A stretch of DNA of 64,000 bases from an uncultured Bacteroidota bacterium (GCA_903865435.1 CAIPJS010000023.1:62001-126000); one strand, 5' to 3'; numbered from the stretch's first letter, positions 1 through 9,325 are shown. A program made the numbers and translations. The notes: generated by a model not told the origin, from the sequence alone.

Positions 1-1
1 G

Positions 2-508
2 TCACCAGACCAAGATGTTTTTACAATGAATATGGAGGGGATGAAAAAAACAATGGACTTAAATGTTTGGGGAACTTTATTACCGGTGCAAGTTTTTGGT
101 CCTGCCATTGCAAAATCGGGTGCAGGAAGTATTGTCAATATTTCTTCTGTGAATGCTAAAAGAACTGTTACCCGTGGACTAGGTTATAGCATGGGAAAAG
201 CAGCTATTGATTTATATACAAAATGGTTTGCAGTTGAAATGGCCAATAGATATGGCGATACTGTAAGAATTAATTCCATCATGCCTGGTTTTTTTCTTAC
301 TAAACAGAATAAAAGTTTATTAACTAAAGAAGATGGAAGCTTAACGGATAGAGGAAATTTAATTATTAAAAACACTCCTTTTAAAAGATTTGGAAGTCCA
401 GATGAATTAACGGGAGCTTTAATATGGTTATTAAGCGACGCTTCGAAATTTGTAACAGGTATGGATATTGGTGTTGATGGAGGTTTTACCATTAACACTG
501 GTGTCTAA
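2..508 (+). CDS. SDR-family oxidoreductase, probable fructuronate/mannonate reductase (5' partial)
   Basis: Only the last 168 residues or so are present; the frame is open to the left edge. Visible short-chain dehydrogenase landmarks are the NVWG segment, the serine region VNISSVNA, the catalytic YSMGK (YxxxK) and a C-terminal DGGF motif. The family uses NAD(P)H to interconvert alcohols and ketones in the cytoplasm. Its place directly before mannonate dehydratase and glucuronate isomerase suggests that it reduces fructuronate to mannonate, the step done by the unrelated enzyme UxuB in enterobacteria. That substrate is inferred from context only; a generic sugar dehydrogenase is the alternative. 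Confidence 0.8.
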   Translation, partial: SPDQDVFTMNMEGMKKTMDLNVWGTLLPVQVFGPAIAKSGAGSIVNISSVNAKRTVTRGLGYSMGKAAIDLYTKWFAVEMANRYGDTVRINSIMPGFFLTKQNKSLLTKEDGSLTDRGNLIIKNTPFKRFGSPDELTGALIWLLSDASKFVTGMDIGVDGGFTINTGV

Positions 509-534
509 TTAAATTATAAAAAGGGTTGCCCTAA

Positions 535-1743
535 ATGCTCATGAATCAATTTCCTTCTTATGCGAATATTGAATACAGCATGGAACATACCATGCGTTGG
601 TTTGGTCCATCTGACCCTGTTTCATTAGCCAATATTAGGCAAGCAGGTTGCACAGGAGTGGTTACAGCCCTGCATCATATTCCCAATGGAGCAATTTGGA
701 CAGTAGATGAAATTAATACTAGAAAAAAATTAATTGAAGCCAGCGGATTAAATTGGTCGGTGGTGGAGAGTGTGCCTGTACATGAATTTATTAAAACACA
801 GAAGGGAGATTTTAAAAAATATATAGAAAACTATAAAACAAGCCTTCGAAATTTAAGCACTGCTGGTATTAAAGTAGTGACCTATAATTTTATGCCTGTT
901 GTAGATTGGACTAGAACAAATTTAGCCTTTCAAATGCCAGATGGTTCTTTGGCTTTGCGATTTGAAAAATTAGCACTGATAGCTTTTGATGTATTTATAT
1001 TAAAAAGAGCCGGTGCTGAAGCTAATTATACAAAGGAAGAAATGGCTGCTGCTCAAATTCGATTTACTGAAATGTCTACGGCTGAGAAAAATCAATTACA
1101 AGCCAATATTATTAAAGGACTTCCAGGGAGTGAAGAAAGTTTTTCTTTAGAACAATTTGCTGAAGCTTTAAAAACATATGAGGGTATTGGAGAAAAGGAA
1201 TTAAGAAAACATTTAATTTATTTTTTGGAACAAATAGTGCCAGTGGCAGATGAATGCGGTGTTCAATTAGCTATACACCCCGATGACCCACCTTATTCTA
1301 TATTGGGACTGCCCAGGGTAGTAAGTACTGCTGCAGACATTCAAGCTTTAATAGAGGCAGTACCTTCATTGAATAATGGACTTTGTTTTTGTACGGGTTC
1401 TTTTGGTGTTAGGCCCGATAATAATTTACCTGCCATGATTCAAGCATTTGGTAGTAGAATACATTTTCTTCATTTAAGAAATACAAGAAGAAATGAAAAA
1501 GGAGATTTTTTTGAAGACAATCATTTAGAAGGAGATGTAGATATGGTGGCAGTGATTAAGGAAATTGTTTTATTAATGCAGCAAAGAAAAAAAAAGCTAC
1601 CTATGCGTCCCGATCATGGGCATCAGATGTTGGATGATTTAAATAAAAATACAAATCCTGGTTATTCAGCTATTGGGCGTTTGCGTGGTTTGGCTGAATT
1701 AAGAGGGGTGGAGTTGGGTGTTGCTAGAAGCTTAATAGTTTAA
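535..1743 (+). CDS. uxuA: Mannonate dehydratase UxuA
   Basis: The 402-residue protein matches the metal-dependent (Fe/Mn) mannonate dehydratase family, which converts D-mannonate to 2-keto-3-deoxygluconate in the cytoplasm. Recognisable blocks are [10 protein letters not shown] near the N-terminus, [14 protein letters not shown] around residue 240, the CFCTGSFG segment, HLRNTRR and the C-terminal PMRPDHGHQ block, which carry the metal-binding His, Cys and Asp residues of the family. Length is normal. Translation could start at the first ATG or at a second ATG two codons on. It lies 26 bases after the SDR gene, in the same direction and clearly the same operon. Confidence 0.95.
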   Translation: MLMNQFPSYANIEYSMEHTMRWFGPSDPVSLANIRQAGCTGVVTALHHIPNGAIWTVDEINTRKKLIEASGLNWSVVESVPVHEFIKTQKGDFKKYIENYKTSLRNLSTAGIKVVTYNFMPVVDWTRTNLAFQMPDGSLALRFEKLALIAFDVFILKRAGAEANYTKEEMAAAQIRFTEMSTAEKNQLQANIIKGLPGSEESFSLEQFAEALKTYEGIGEKELRKHLIYFLEQIVPVADECGVQLAIHPDDPPYSILGLPRVVSTAADIQALIEAVPSLNNGLCFCTGSFGVRPDNNLPAMIQAFGSRIHFLHLRNTRRNEKGDFFEDNHLEGDVDMVAVIKEIVLLMQQRKKKLPMRPDHGHQMLDDLNKNTNPGYSAIGRLRGLAELRGVELGVARSLIV

Positions 1744-1755
1744 TGAAGCTTCTAG
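1724..1755 (+). other. Hairpin spanning the uxuA stop codon
   Basis: A perfect 10-bp inverted repeat (CTAGAAGCTT and AAGCTTCTAG) with a 12-base loop holding the uxuA TAA. No T-run follows, so it is not a standard terminator. It may stabilise the upstream mRNA or tune expression between uxuA and uxaC (inference). Confidence 0.4.
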
Positions 1756-1760
1756 TAAAA

Positions 1761-1790
1761 TAAAGTAAAGTATAGTATAGTATAGTAAAT
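1761..1790 (+). repeat. Pentanucleotide tandem repeat before uxaC
   Basis: Six consecutive five-base units read TAAAG, TAAAG, TATAG, TATAG, TATAG, TAAAT, in the only sizeable gap inside the uronate operon, about 45 bases upstream of the uxaC start. Three units are identical. Confidence 0.7.
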
Positions 1791-1834
1791 GAATTAATAA
1801 TTGTTTAAAGTGTAAATAGATAAACGAGTATACA

Positions 1835-3247
1835 ATGAAAAAAGGAACAACTGCAACCATATTTAATGATACATTTTTATTGGGAACTAAATTAGCCAAT
1901 ACATTATATCATAGTTATGCAGCAGGCCTTCCTATCATTGATTACCATAATCATTTATCGCCTAAGGCTATTGCCAAAAATTCATCCTACGATACCTTAA
2001 CAGATATTTGGTTAACAGGGGATCATTATAAATACAGAGCCATGCGCGCTTGGGGTGTGCCTGAAAAATTTATTTCAGGATCTGCCACCAAGGAGCAAAA
2101 GTTCTTAGCCTGGGCTGAATGCTTGCCACAAACTTTAAGAAATCCTCTTTTTCATTGGTCACATATGGAATTAAAAAATTCATTTGGGATTAATGAGTAT
2201 TTAAATAAAAACAATGCCTTGGCTATTTATAAAAATGCCAATAAGCAATTACAGAAAAAAGCTTTAAGTACAAGAGGCATACTTTCAAGTTATAAAGTGG
2301 AACTAGTGGGCACCACCGACGACCCTTCTGATAATTTGCAATACCATAAACTATTACAAAAAGAAGCATTGAAAGTGCTTCCTACTTTCCGCCCCGATAA
2401 AATTTTTCAAATTCAAAACAAGGATGCTTTTATGCAATACCTGCATGCATTAGAAAAGGCAGCCAATTGCAAAATCAAAACCATTTCCGATTTATTAGGG
2501 GCATTAGAGCAAAGAGTAAATTATTTTCATGATAATGGCTGCCGCATTGCAGACCATAGTTTTCCCAATATGCCTGCCACGCTTAGTTTCACTAAAGAAT
2601 TAGATATAGCCTTTACTCAGTTTATACAAAATAAAAAAGCCTTACATTTTTCTATGGCCGATAATTTTGTAGGGGTTGTTTTATTGGCGCTTTCAAAAAT
2701 GTATTATAAAAAAGGATGGGTGCAACAATTTCATTTAGGGCCTATTAGAAATAATAATACGAGGTTACATGAGAAACTAGGTTTTGATGCAGGGGCCGAT
2801 TCTATTGGCGATTATGCTCAAGCAAAAACCTTATCTCATTTCTTAAATACATTAGACAACAAGGGAGAGCTATGTAAAACAATATTATATAATTCTAATC
2901 CAGCAGACAATGAAGTATTTGCTACGCTTTGTGGCAATTTTAATGAAGGGGGCGTAAAAGCTAAAGTACAATTTGGTTCGGGCTGGTGGTTTTTAGATCA
3001 GAAAGACGGTATTGAAAAACAAATTAACGCCATCTCAAACATGGGACTTGTTTCTACATTTATAGGTATGACCACCGATAGTAGAAGTATATTATCCTAT
3101 TCCAGACATGAATATTTTAGAAGGGTTATTTGTAATTTATTTGCAAAGGATATGCTAGCCGGGCTTTTACCCAATGATGAAAAATGGGTAGGAGAGATAG
3201 TAAAAAATATTAGTTATTTTAATGCCAAAGAATATTTTAAGCTATGA
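1835..3247 (+). CDS. uxaC: Glucuronate isomerase UxaC
   Basis: The 470-residue protein belongs to the uronate isomerase family of the amidohydrolase superfamily. It interconverts D-glucuronate and D-fructuronate (and galacturonate with tagaturonate). The metal-binding DYHNHLSP motif near residue 36, the GTTDDPSDNL segment, QFGSGWWF and the C-terminal TDSRSILSYSRHEYFRR block are all family-typical. The length agrees with known UxaC proteins. Its stop overlaps the kdgK start by four bases (ATGA), which points to translational coupling. This is the entry enzyme of the pathway encoded here. Confidence 0.95.
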   Translation: MKKGTTATIFNDTFLLGTKLANTLYHSYAAGLPIIDYHNHLSPKAIAKNSSYDTLTDIWLTGDHYKYRAMRAWGVPEKFISGSATKEQKFLAWAECLPQTLRNPLFHWSHMELKNSFGINEYLNKNNALAIYKNANKQLQKKALSTRGILSSYKVELVGTTDDPSDNLQYHKLLQKEALKVLPTFRPDKIFQIQNKDAFMQYLHALEKAANCKIKTISDLLGALEQRVNYFHDNGCRIADHSFPNMPATLSFTKELDIAFTQFIQNKKALHFSMADNFVGVVLLALSKMYYKKGWVQQFHLGPIRNNNTRLHEKLGFDAGADSIGDYAQAKTLSHFLNTLDNKGELCKTILYNSNPADNEVFATLCGNFNEGGVKAKVQFGSGWWFLDQKDGIEKQINAISNMGLVSTFIGMTTDSRSILSYSRHEYFRRVICNLFAKDMLAGLLPNDEKWVGEIVKNISYFNAKEYFKL

Positions 3248-4245
3248 GTATAAACAAAGTATTTTGTTTTGGTGAAATATTACTGCATTATGCACCACCG
3301 GTGAATAGTAATTTTATGGAGCAGCAGCAAATGCCTTTTTATTTAGGGGGTGCTGAATTAAATGTGGCCACTGCATTAGCCAAATGGGATATGCCTGTAA
3401 AATATGGAACAGCCATGCCGTCTCATTTTTTAACCGATACTATTATAAGTTATTTATCGAAAAAAAATATTGATACTTCGGCCATTCAGTTTTCTGGTAA
3501 TCGTATAGGTTGCTTTTATTTAGCTACAGGCTTGGATATGAAAAGTGCAGGGGTAGTCTATGATAGAGCCCATTCTTCTTTTGCAGAAATTAAGAAGGGA
3601 AGTATTCATTGGAAAGAAGTTTTGAAAGATGTGAATTGGTTTCATTTTAGCGCTATATCTGCCTCTTTAACACAAAATGCAACAGATGTTTGCATGGAGG
3701 CTTTAATAGCGGCAATAGAACTTGGTATTCCTATATCTGTTGATTTAAATTATAGAGCCAAATTATGGCAGTATGGAAAAACGCCCATTGAAGTAATGTC
3801 TCAGTTGGTTAAGTACTGTACTGTATTAATGGGTAATCTTTGGGCGGTAGAAGATATGTTGGGTATTGCATCTAGTATAAAAACAAGTATCGGATGTTCT
3901 AATGAACAATTGTCAATAGCTGCAAATAATAGTATGTTGAAATTAAAAGAGCAGTACCCTTTGTTAAATACGATTGCCTATACATTTAGGCTAACTGAAA
4001 CTTATTTTGGAGTCATGTTTAATAAAAATAATTTTTATACGTCTCCAACTTATAAAATTATAGATGTAAAAAACATAGTGGGTACTGGAGATTGCTTTAT
4101 GGCGGGTCTTATATATGGAATGTATCATGAAAATACACCAGAGGAATTAATCAATTTTGCTGCAGCTGCTGCGGTTGGGAAATTATATGAATTAGGCGAT
4201 GCAACAGAGCAGAGCCCTGAACAAATTAAAAATAGAATGCTATGA
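3244..4245 (+). CDS. kdgK: 2-keto-3-deoxygluconate kinase (PfkB family)
   Basis: This 333-residue PfkB/ribokinase-fold protein would phosphorylate 2-keto-3-deoxygluconate to KDPG with ATP. It has the N-terminal GGAELNVATALAKW block and the C-terminal signature IVGTGDCFMAG. The usual GAGD reads GTGD, but the catalytic Asp is kept. It overlaps uxaC by four bases and kdgA by four, so the three genes are probably translationally coupled. The substrate is assigned from the flanking KDPG aldolase and mannonate dehydratase genes; the fold alone would allow another sugar kinase. Confidence 0.9.
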   Translation: MSINKVFCFGEILLHYAPPVNSNFMEQQQMPFYLGGAELNVATALAKWDMPVKYGTAMPSHFLTDTIISYLSKKNIDTSAIQFSGNRIGCFYLATGLDMKSAGVVYDRAHSSFAEIKKGSIHWKEVLKDVNWFHFSAISASLTQNATDVCMEALIAAIELGIPISVDLNYRAKLWQYGKTPIEVMSQLVKYCTVLMGNLWAVEDMLGIASSIKTSIGCSNEQLSIAANNSMLKLKEQYPLLNTIAYTFRLTETYFGVMFNKNNFYTSPTYKIIDVKNIVGTGDCFMAGLIYGMYHENTPEELINFAAAAAVGKLYELGDATEQSPEQIKNRML

Positions 4246-4901
4246 TGACAGAAGAACAAATGAAGGCTTATGTAAAAAAGGTAAAATTATTACCTTTATT
4301 TTATCATGATGATATTATAGTTTGTAAAGAAATTATCAAAGCATTATATACTGCGGATATAAGATGTATTGAATTTACCAACAGAGGGCCGCTGGCTTTG
4401 GAGAATTTTAAATTATTATTAGCGCATAGAAATGAAAATTACCCTGACTTATTGTTAGCTATTGGCACTATTCAAAATCAGAAAGAAGCCCAAGCCTTTA
4501 TAGAAGCGGGGGCCGATTTTTTAATTAGCCCATTTTTTGATCAGTCCATTGCAGATGCAGCTTATTTACATAAGAAGCTTTGGATACCAGGTTGTATGAC
4601 ATCAACGGAAATTCATGTAGCTGAAACGGCGGGCTGTGATTTAATTAAATTATTTCCAGGTAATGTACTTGGGCCTGGTTTTGTAAATGCTATTAAGCCT
4701 TTATTCCCAACACTTAGTTTTTTAGTAACAGGAGGGGTGGAACTAAGTAAAGAAAATTTAACTGCTTGGTTTAAAACCGGTGTAGTAGGTGTGGGTATGG
4801 GTAGTAAATTAATTAGTAATGAATTATTAGCTGCTAAGAATTATACCGCTATAGCCTCAGAGACTGCTAAGGCATTGGCAATTATTAATGCCATCAATTA
4901 A
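4242..4901 (+). CDS. kdgA: KDPG/KHG aldolase
   Basis: This 219-residue protein is a class I 2-keto-3-deoxy-6-phosphogluconate aldolase, cleaving KDPG into pyruvate and glyceraldehyde-3-phosphate. Family marks are the EFTNRGP segment, the AIGTI strand, FLISP, and the Schiff-base lysine block LIKLFPGN, followed by TGGV and the GVGMGS phosphate-binding turn. It is bicistronically coupled to kdgK (overlapping ATGATGA; either ATG could be used). It ends the five-step hexuronate route and feeds lower glycolysis. Confidence 0.94.
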   Translation: MMTEEQMKAYVKKVKLLPLFYHDDIIVCKEIIKALYTADIRCIEFTNRGPLALENFKLLLAHRNENYPDLLLAIGTIQNQKEAQAFIEAGADFLISPFFDQSIADAAYLHKKLWIPGCMTSTEIHVAETAGCDLIKLFPGNVLGPGFVNAIKPLFPTLSFLVTGGVELSKENLTAWFKTGVVGVGMGSKLISNELLAAKNYTAIASETAKALAIINAIN

Positions 4902-4906
4902 TTTAA

Positions 4907-6490
4907 ATGAAAGTCGCAGCCATTGGTAAATATCGTTGGACTATCTGCGCACTATTATTTTTTGCGACCACTGTTAATTATTTAGACAGGCAAGTATTAA
5001 GTTTATTAAAACCCACCCTTGAAAAGGAATTTGATTGGACGAATTCCGATTATGCAAATATTGCATCTGTGTTTCAGTTTGTCTATGCTATTAGTATGTT
5101 ATTTGCAGGGCGTATTGTAGATAAATTAGGCACGAAATGGGGTTATGCTTTGGCCATTATTATTTGGTCATTGGCGGCCATCATTCATGCTTTCGCTGTA
5201 CCTGTTGGAACAAGTATTATTAGTATTTTAGGTTGGATGGGTATTGCCGCAGTACCTGTATCTATTGCAGGCTTTATGTTTTCAAGAGCTTTATTAGGAT
5301 TTGGAGAAGCAGGTAATTTCCCTGCAGCCATTAAAGCCACTGCAGAATATTTTCCTAAAAAAGAAAGAGCCTTTGCTACTGGTATATTTAATTCAGGAAC
5401 TAATGTGGGAGCTATTTTAGCTCCTTTATCCGTTCCTTGGATAGCAAGCCATTGGGGATGGGAGGCCGCATTTATTATTATTGGAGCCATTGGTTTTCTT
5501 TGGTTAATAGCTTGGTTTATTTTTTATGACACACCTCAAAAGCAAATAAGACTAAGTACTGAAGAAAGAGCATACATTAATAGCGATAATGAAACAGAAG
5601 CTAAATTTGAAAATGGTATTCAAACCAATAAAATTTCATGGCTTACTTTACTAAAGTATAAACAAACATGGGCCTTTGCTATAGGTAAGTTTTTAACCGA
5701 TGGGGTATGGTGGTTCTTTTTATTTTGGTTACCTGGTTATTTGAAGGATCAATATAATATGCAAGGCACTGCTATCATACTGCCTTTATCGGTTTTATAT
5801 AGTATGACCATGGTGGGTAGTATTGGAGGGGGTTGGTTGCCTACCTATTTTATTAATAAAGGCTTCCTGCCTTATGAAGGTCGTATGAAGGCTATGTTAC
5901 GCATTGCATTTATTCCTTTAGTGGTACTAGCTGTGCAACCTTTTGGATATTTAAGTTTTTGGGTACCAGTAATATTTATTGGCCTAGGTGCTTCAGCGCA
6001 TCAGGCATGGTCTGCCAATATTTATACCACTGTTTCAGATATGTTTCCTAAGCGTTCCATTGCCACCGTTATTGGCATGGGAGGAATGGCAGGAGGTTTG
6101 GGAGGGGTAGTGGTTTCTAAAATAGGAGGTTGGTTATTTGATGCGTATAAATTAAAAGGTATTCAGCAAAGCATAGAATATGCTAATGCAAACGGTTTAG
6201 ATACTTATTATGCTAAAATAAAAAGCCTTTCCATTTTAGATGCTAAGGGAGAATTCATTTATCTTGTAAATAAAGAATGGAGCAATTTGCCAGCTAGTGC
6301 TATTGAGAAATTGCAAACCATTGACCCGATCAATTTTGAAAAATTTAGTCAAATGCAAAAATTATATATTCATGATTCAATGACCTTGGCCTATGGGTAT
6401 ATGTTTACATTTTGTGCAGTAGCTTATTTAATAGCTTGGCGTATTATGAAATGGTTGGTGCCAAAAGAAAAAATTATAAATGTTATTTAA
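4907..6490 (+). CDS. exuT: ExuT-like hexuronate MFS transporter
   Basis: This 527-residue major facilitator protein starts with YRWTICALLFFATTVNYLDRQ, a typical opening of the anion:cation symporter family that contains ExuT/GudP hexuronate carriers. About twelve hydrophobic segments are visible, with GRIVDKLG and RALLGFGEAGNFPA loops in the first half. It follows kdgA by five bases, so it is in the uronate operon and probably imports glucuronate across the inner membrane. It is longer than usual ExuT proteins (430-470 residues) because of a hydrophilic insertion of about 75 residues (about 412-488) before the last membrane helix. Confidence 0.9.
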   Translation: MKVAAIGKYRWTICALLFFATTVNYLDRQVLSLLKPTLEKEFDWTNSDYANIASVFQFVYAISMLFAGRIVDKLGTKWGYALAIIIWSLAAIIHAFAVPVGTSIISILGWMGIAAVPVSIAGFMFSRALLGFGEAGNFPAAIKATAEYFPKKERAFATGIFNSGTNVGAILAPLSVPWIASHWGWEAAFIIIGAIGFLWLIAWFIFYDTPQKQIRLSTEERAYINSDNETEAKFENGIQTNKISWLTLLKYKQTWAFAIGKFLTDGVWWFFLFWLPGYLKDQYNMQGTAIILPLSVLYSMTMVGSIGGGWLPTYFINKGFLPYEGRMKAMLRIAFIPLVVLAVQPFGYLSFWVPVIFIGLGASAHQAWSANIYTTVSDMFPKRSIATVIGMGGMAGGLGGVVVSKIGGWLFDAYKLKGIQQSIEYANANGLDTYYAKIKSLSILDAKGEFIYLVNKEWSNLPASAIEKLQTIDPINFEKFSQMQKLYIHDSMTLAYGYMFTFCAVAYLIAWRIMKWLVPKEKIINVI

Positions 6491-6501
6491 ATAAAGTTTT
6501 C

Positions 6502-7890
6502 ATGAAAGAAGTTAAATTAGGATTGCTTGGGGTATTCATTTTTTTGAGTGCTAGCTTATTGGCACAATCTAAAGTGGAAAACTTATTTAATAGCAAGGAT
6601 TTAAAAGGCTGGGTGCAATACAATGGTAAAGCAAAGTATACGGTTGAAAATGGAGAAATTGTAGGAAGAACAGTGCCGAATGAGCCCAATAGTTTTTTAT
6701 CTACTGAAAAATTATACGGCGATTTTATTTTAGAATTAGACCTTAAAGTAGATGAGCATATGAATTCGGGTATTCAGTTTAGAAGTGAAATAAACGATGC
6801 CAATGATAAATGCACTGTAACAGATAAACATACCCCCAATAGAGTACATGGTTATCAAATGGAGGTCGATCCTTCCCCTAGAGCCTGGAGTGGTGGTATT
6901 TACGACGAAGCTAGAAGAGAGTGGTTATATCCCTTAGAGTATAATACGTCAGCTAAATCGGCTTTTAAAAATAATGTTTGGAATCATTATAAAATTGAAG
7001 CCATAGGTAATAGTATAAGAACTTGGGTGAATGGTGTAGAATGCGCTCATATTATTGATAACATGACTTTAAAAGGTTTTATTTCTTTACAAGTGCATGA
7101 AATAGGAAATCCTAAGGACGCAGGTCAGGAAGTGCGTTGGAAAAATATTAAAATTCAAACTACCAATTTGAAACCGGCAGCGCCCTCTTCTTTATTTGTG
7201 GTGAATTTAATTCCTAATACCATTTCAGAAGACGAGCAAAGAAATGGTGTAAGGCTTTTATGGGATGGGCTAAGCAGCAAAGGTTGGAGAGGGGCGTATA
7301 AAAATTATTTTCCTGAAAATGTATGGTATGTAAAGGACGGTACTTTAAATGTGAAAGGATCTAATGGGAAAGAAGCTGCTAATGGAGGAGATATAGTAAC
7401 CGTGGATGAGTTTCATGCTTTTGATTTACAATTTGAATTTCAAATGTCCGATACTGCGAATAGTGGTGTAAAATATTTTGTGACTGAAAAAGAAAACAAT
7501 ACTGGTTCTGCGATTGGATTAGAATATCAAATATTAGATGATGATAAACATCCCGATGCATTACTTGGGTCTATTGGTAATAGAACCAACGCTTCTTTAT
7601 ATGATATGATTCCTGCTTTAAGAATTGGTGCTGGTAGAAGAGAAAAAATACCTATTGGCGCTTGGAACAGAGGTCGCATTATTGTTTTTCCTGATGGAAA
7701 AATTGAACATTGGATAAATGGATGGAAAGTAGTAGAGTACCAAAGAGGTACTCAATATTTTTATGCATTGGTAGCTAAAAGTAAATATGTGGTATGGCCA
7801 AATTTTGGAATGGCTGAAAAAGGGCATATCTTATTGCAAGAACATGGCTACCATGTAGCCTTTAGAAGTATTAAAATAAAAGAACTATAG
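6502..7890 (+). CDS. Exported tandem DUF1080 (3-keto-glycoside hydrolase-like) protein
   Basis: The 462-residue protein begins with a signal peptide (hydrophobic run ending SLLAQ). Two DUF1080 (3-keto-disaccharide hydrolase) domains of concanavalin-like fold follow, at about 27-225 and 253-462. Each opens with a similar block (NLFNSKDLKGW, then LLWDGLSSKGW) and has the NSGI/NSGV strand, the GYQ/EYQ strand and a late W-N segment. The ATG was chosen because it sits directly before the signal peptide; an upstream in-frame start would overlap exuT. Known family members hydrolyse 3-keto glycosides outside the cytoplasm. With the next gene and the uronate operon, a role in releasing sugars or uronates is inferred, not shown. 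Confidence 0.85.
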   Translation: MKEVKLGLLGVFIFLSASLLAQSKVENLFNSKDLKGWVQYNGKAKYTVENGEIVGRTVPNEPNSFLSTEKLYGDFILELDLKVDEHMNSGIQFRSEINDANDKCTVTDKHTPNRVHGYQMEVDPSPRAWSGGIYDEARREWLYPLEYNTSAKSAFKNNVWNHYKIEAIGNSIRTWVNGVECAHIIDNMTLKGFISLQVHEIGNPKDAGQEVRWKNIKIQTTNLKPAAPSSLFVVNLIPNTISEDEQRNGVRLLWDGLSSKGWRGAYKNYFPENVWYVKDGTLNVKGSNGKEAANGGDIVTVDEFHAFDLQFEFQMSDTANSGVKYFVTEKENNTGSAIGLEYQILDDDKHPDALLGSIGNRTNASLYDMIPALRIGAGRREKIPIGAWNRGRIIVFPDGKIEHWINGWKVVEYQRGTQYFYALVAKSKYVVWPNFGMAEKGHILLQEHGYHVAFRSIKIKEL

Positions 7891-7952
7891 AAATCAAAAT
7901 TATAAAAAGCAACATTTTCAACTTATTATAGTAAGTCATTAAAAACAAGTTT

Positions 7953-9311
7953 ATGAAAAATTCAAGAAGAAATTTTATTAAAACAACCACCAAGGCTACA
8001 GCAGCTACTTATGCTGCCACCTTAGGATTTTCTGCTAAAAGTTATGCCAATATCATGGGTGCTAATGATAGAGTAAGACTAGGTGTGGTAGGTTATTCAG
8101 ATAGGTTTAGACAAACGCATCTACCTTGTTTTTTGAATCATTATAAGGAATTGAATTTTGAAATTGTAGCCGTTTCAGATATATGGAAAATAAGAAGAGA
8201 AGAAGGTAAAGATTTTTTAGAAAAAACTTTTGGACATTCTATAAGAGCTGCGCGCAACAATGAAGAACTATATGCAGGAAAAGATATTGATGGCGTTTTT
8301 ATTAGTACAGCCGATTTTCAACATGCCATTCATGCCACAGAAGCTGTCAATGCAGGTATGGATGTTTACTGTGAAAAGCCTTTTGCAGAAACCATGGAAG
8401 ACAATAGAATGGCCTTAAAAACTATTAAAGCTTCTGATAGAATTGTACAAATTGGTTCACAGAGAAGAAGTGGCCCTAATTATCAGGCTGCTGCCGAATT
8501 TATTCAAGCTGGAAAGTTTGGACCCATTACCATGGTGGAATTAACTTGGAATGTAAACCAACCTGGCCGTTGGAGAAGACCAGACTTAGTCGCAAAATGT
8601 AAAGAAGAGGATTTAGATTGGAACCGTTTTTTATTAAATCGTCCGCATGAAAATTTTGATCCCAGAAAATATTTAGAGTATAGATTGTTCTGGCCTTATT
8701 CATCTGGCATGCCTGGACAATGGATGAGTCATCAAATAGATACAGTGAATTGGTTCAGTCAGTTACCACATCCAAGAAGTGTAACTGCTAATGGTGGGGT
8801 ATATGCTTGGAAAGATGGAAGAAAAAACTGGGATACCACTACAGCTGTATTTGACTACGGCCCTTTAGATGATATGTCTAAAGGTTTTCAAGTTGTATTT
8901 ATGTCTCGTATGCATAATGGCGATGAAAACCCTTCTGAAATTTATTATTCCAATGGAGGCGAATTAAATTTAGTAACTAATATGGTTTCATCTATTGGTG
9001 GTTTGCAAGCAGGTTCAGCTGCTGCTATGAAAATGCAGCCTAATTTATTAGAGAAGTATAATTTATCGGACAATGCAACCAAGGTGGCAGCCTCAGCTAA
9101 TACGGGTGGAGATGTACTCACTTCTGCACATGTGCGTAATTGGATGGAATGTATAAGATCAAGAAAACAACCTAATGCACCAGTAGAAGCGGGTTATCAG
9201 CATTCTATTGCTAATATTATGACCAATGCGGCTTGTCGCACAGGGGCAAAAGTAAGCTTCGATGAAAAAACACAGGAGGTAATGGCAAACGGGAAGGTAT
9301 TTAAGTATTAG
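7953..9311 (+). CDS. Tat-exported Gfo/Idh/MocA family oxidoreductase
   Basis: This 452-residue protein opens with a twin-arginine signal (SRRNFIK then a hydrophobic Ala/Thr stretch to about residue 33), so it is exported folded, presumably with bound NAD(P). An N-terminal Rossmann domain begins near residue 42 (RLGVVGYSD), followed by the hallmark EKPFAET at about 140, whose Lys-Pro is typical of the family. The C-terminal domain carries the substrate pocket (GQWMSHQIDTVNW). It follows the DUF1080 gene by 62 bases. Family members oxidise or reduce sugar hydroxyls; C3 oxidation of a glycoside for the neighbouring hydrolase is the inferred role. Confidence 0.88.
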   Translation: MKNSRRNFIKTTTKATAATYAATLGFSAKSYANIMGANDRVRLGVVGYSDRFRQTHLPCFLNHYKELNFEIVAVSDIWKIRREEGKDFLEKTFGHSIRAARNNEELYAGKDIDGVFISTADFQHAIHATEAVNAGMDVYCEKPFAETMEDNRMALKTIKASDRIVQIGSQRRSGPNYQAAAEFIQAGKFGPITMVELTWNVNQPGRWRRPDLVAKCKEEDLDWNRFLLNRPHENFDPRKYLEYRLFWPYSSGMPGQWMSHQIDTVNWFSQLPHPRSVTANGGVYAWKDGRKNWDTTTAVFDYGPLDDMSKGFQVVFMSRMHNGDENPSEIYYSNGGELNLVTNMVSSIGGLQAGSAAAMKMQPNLLEKYNLSDNATKVAASANTGGDVLTSAHVRNWMECIRSRKQPNAPVEAGYQHSIANIMTNAACRTGAKVSFDEKTQEVMANGKVFKY

Positions 9312-9325
9312 TTTTATGTACTAAT
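9307..9325. terminator. Short hairpin between convergent genes
   Basis: A 6-bp inverted repeat (ATTAGT and ACTAAT, 7-base loop) lies exactly over the two convergent TAG stop codons of the oxidoreductase and the phosphorylase. No clear T-run follows, so terminator function is uncertain. Confidence 0.3.

Noticed and set aside
6412-6501. In-frame upstream start for the DUF1080 protein
   Set aside because: It overlaps the exuT coding region and would put 30 residues in front of a clear signal peptide.
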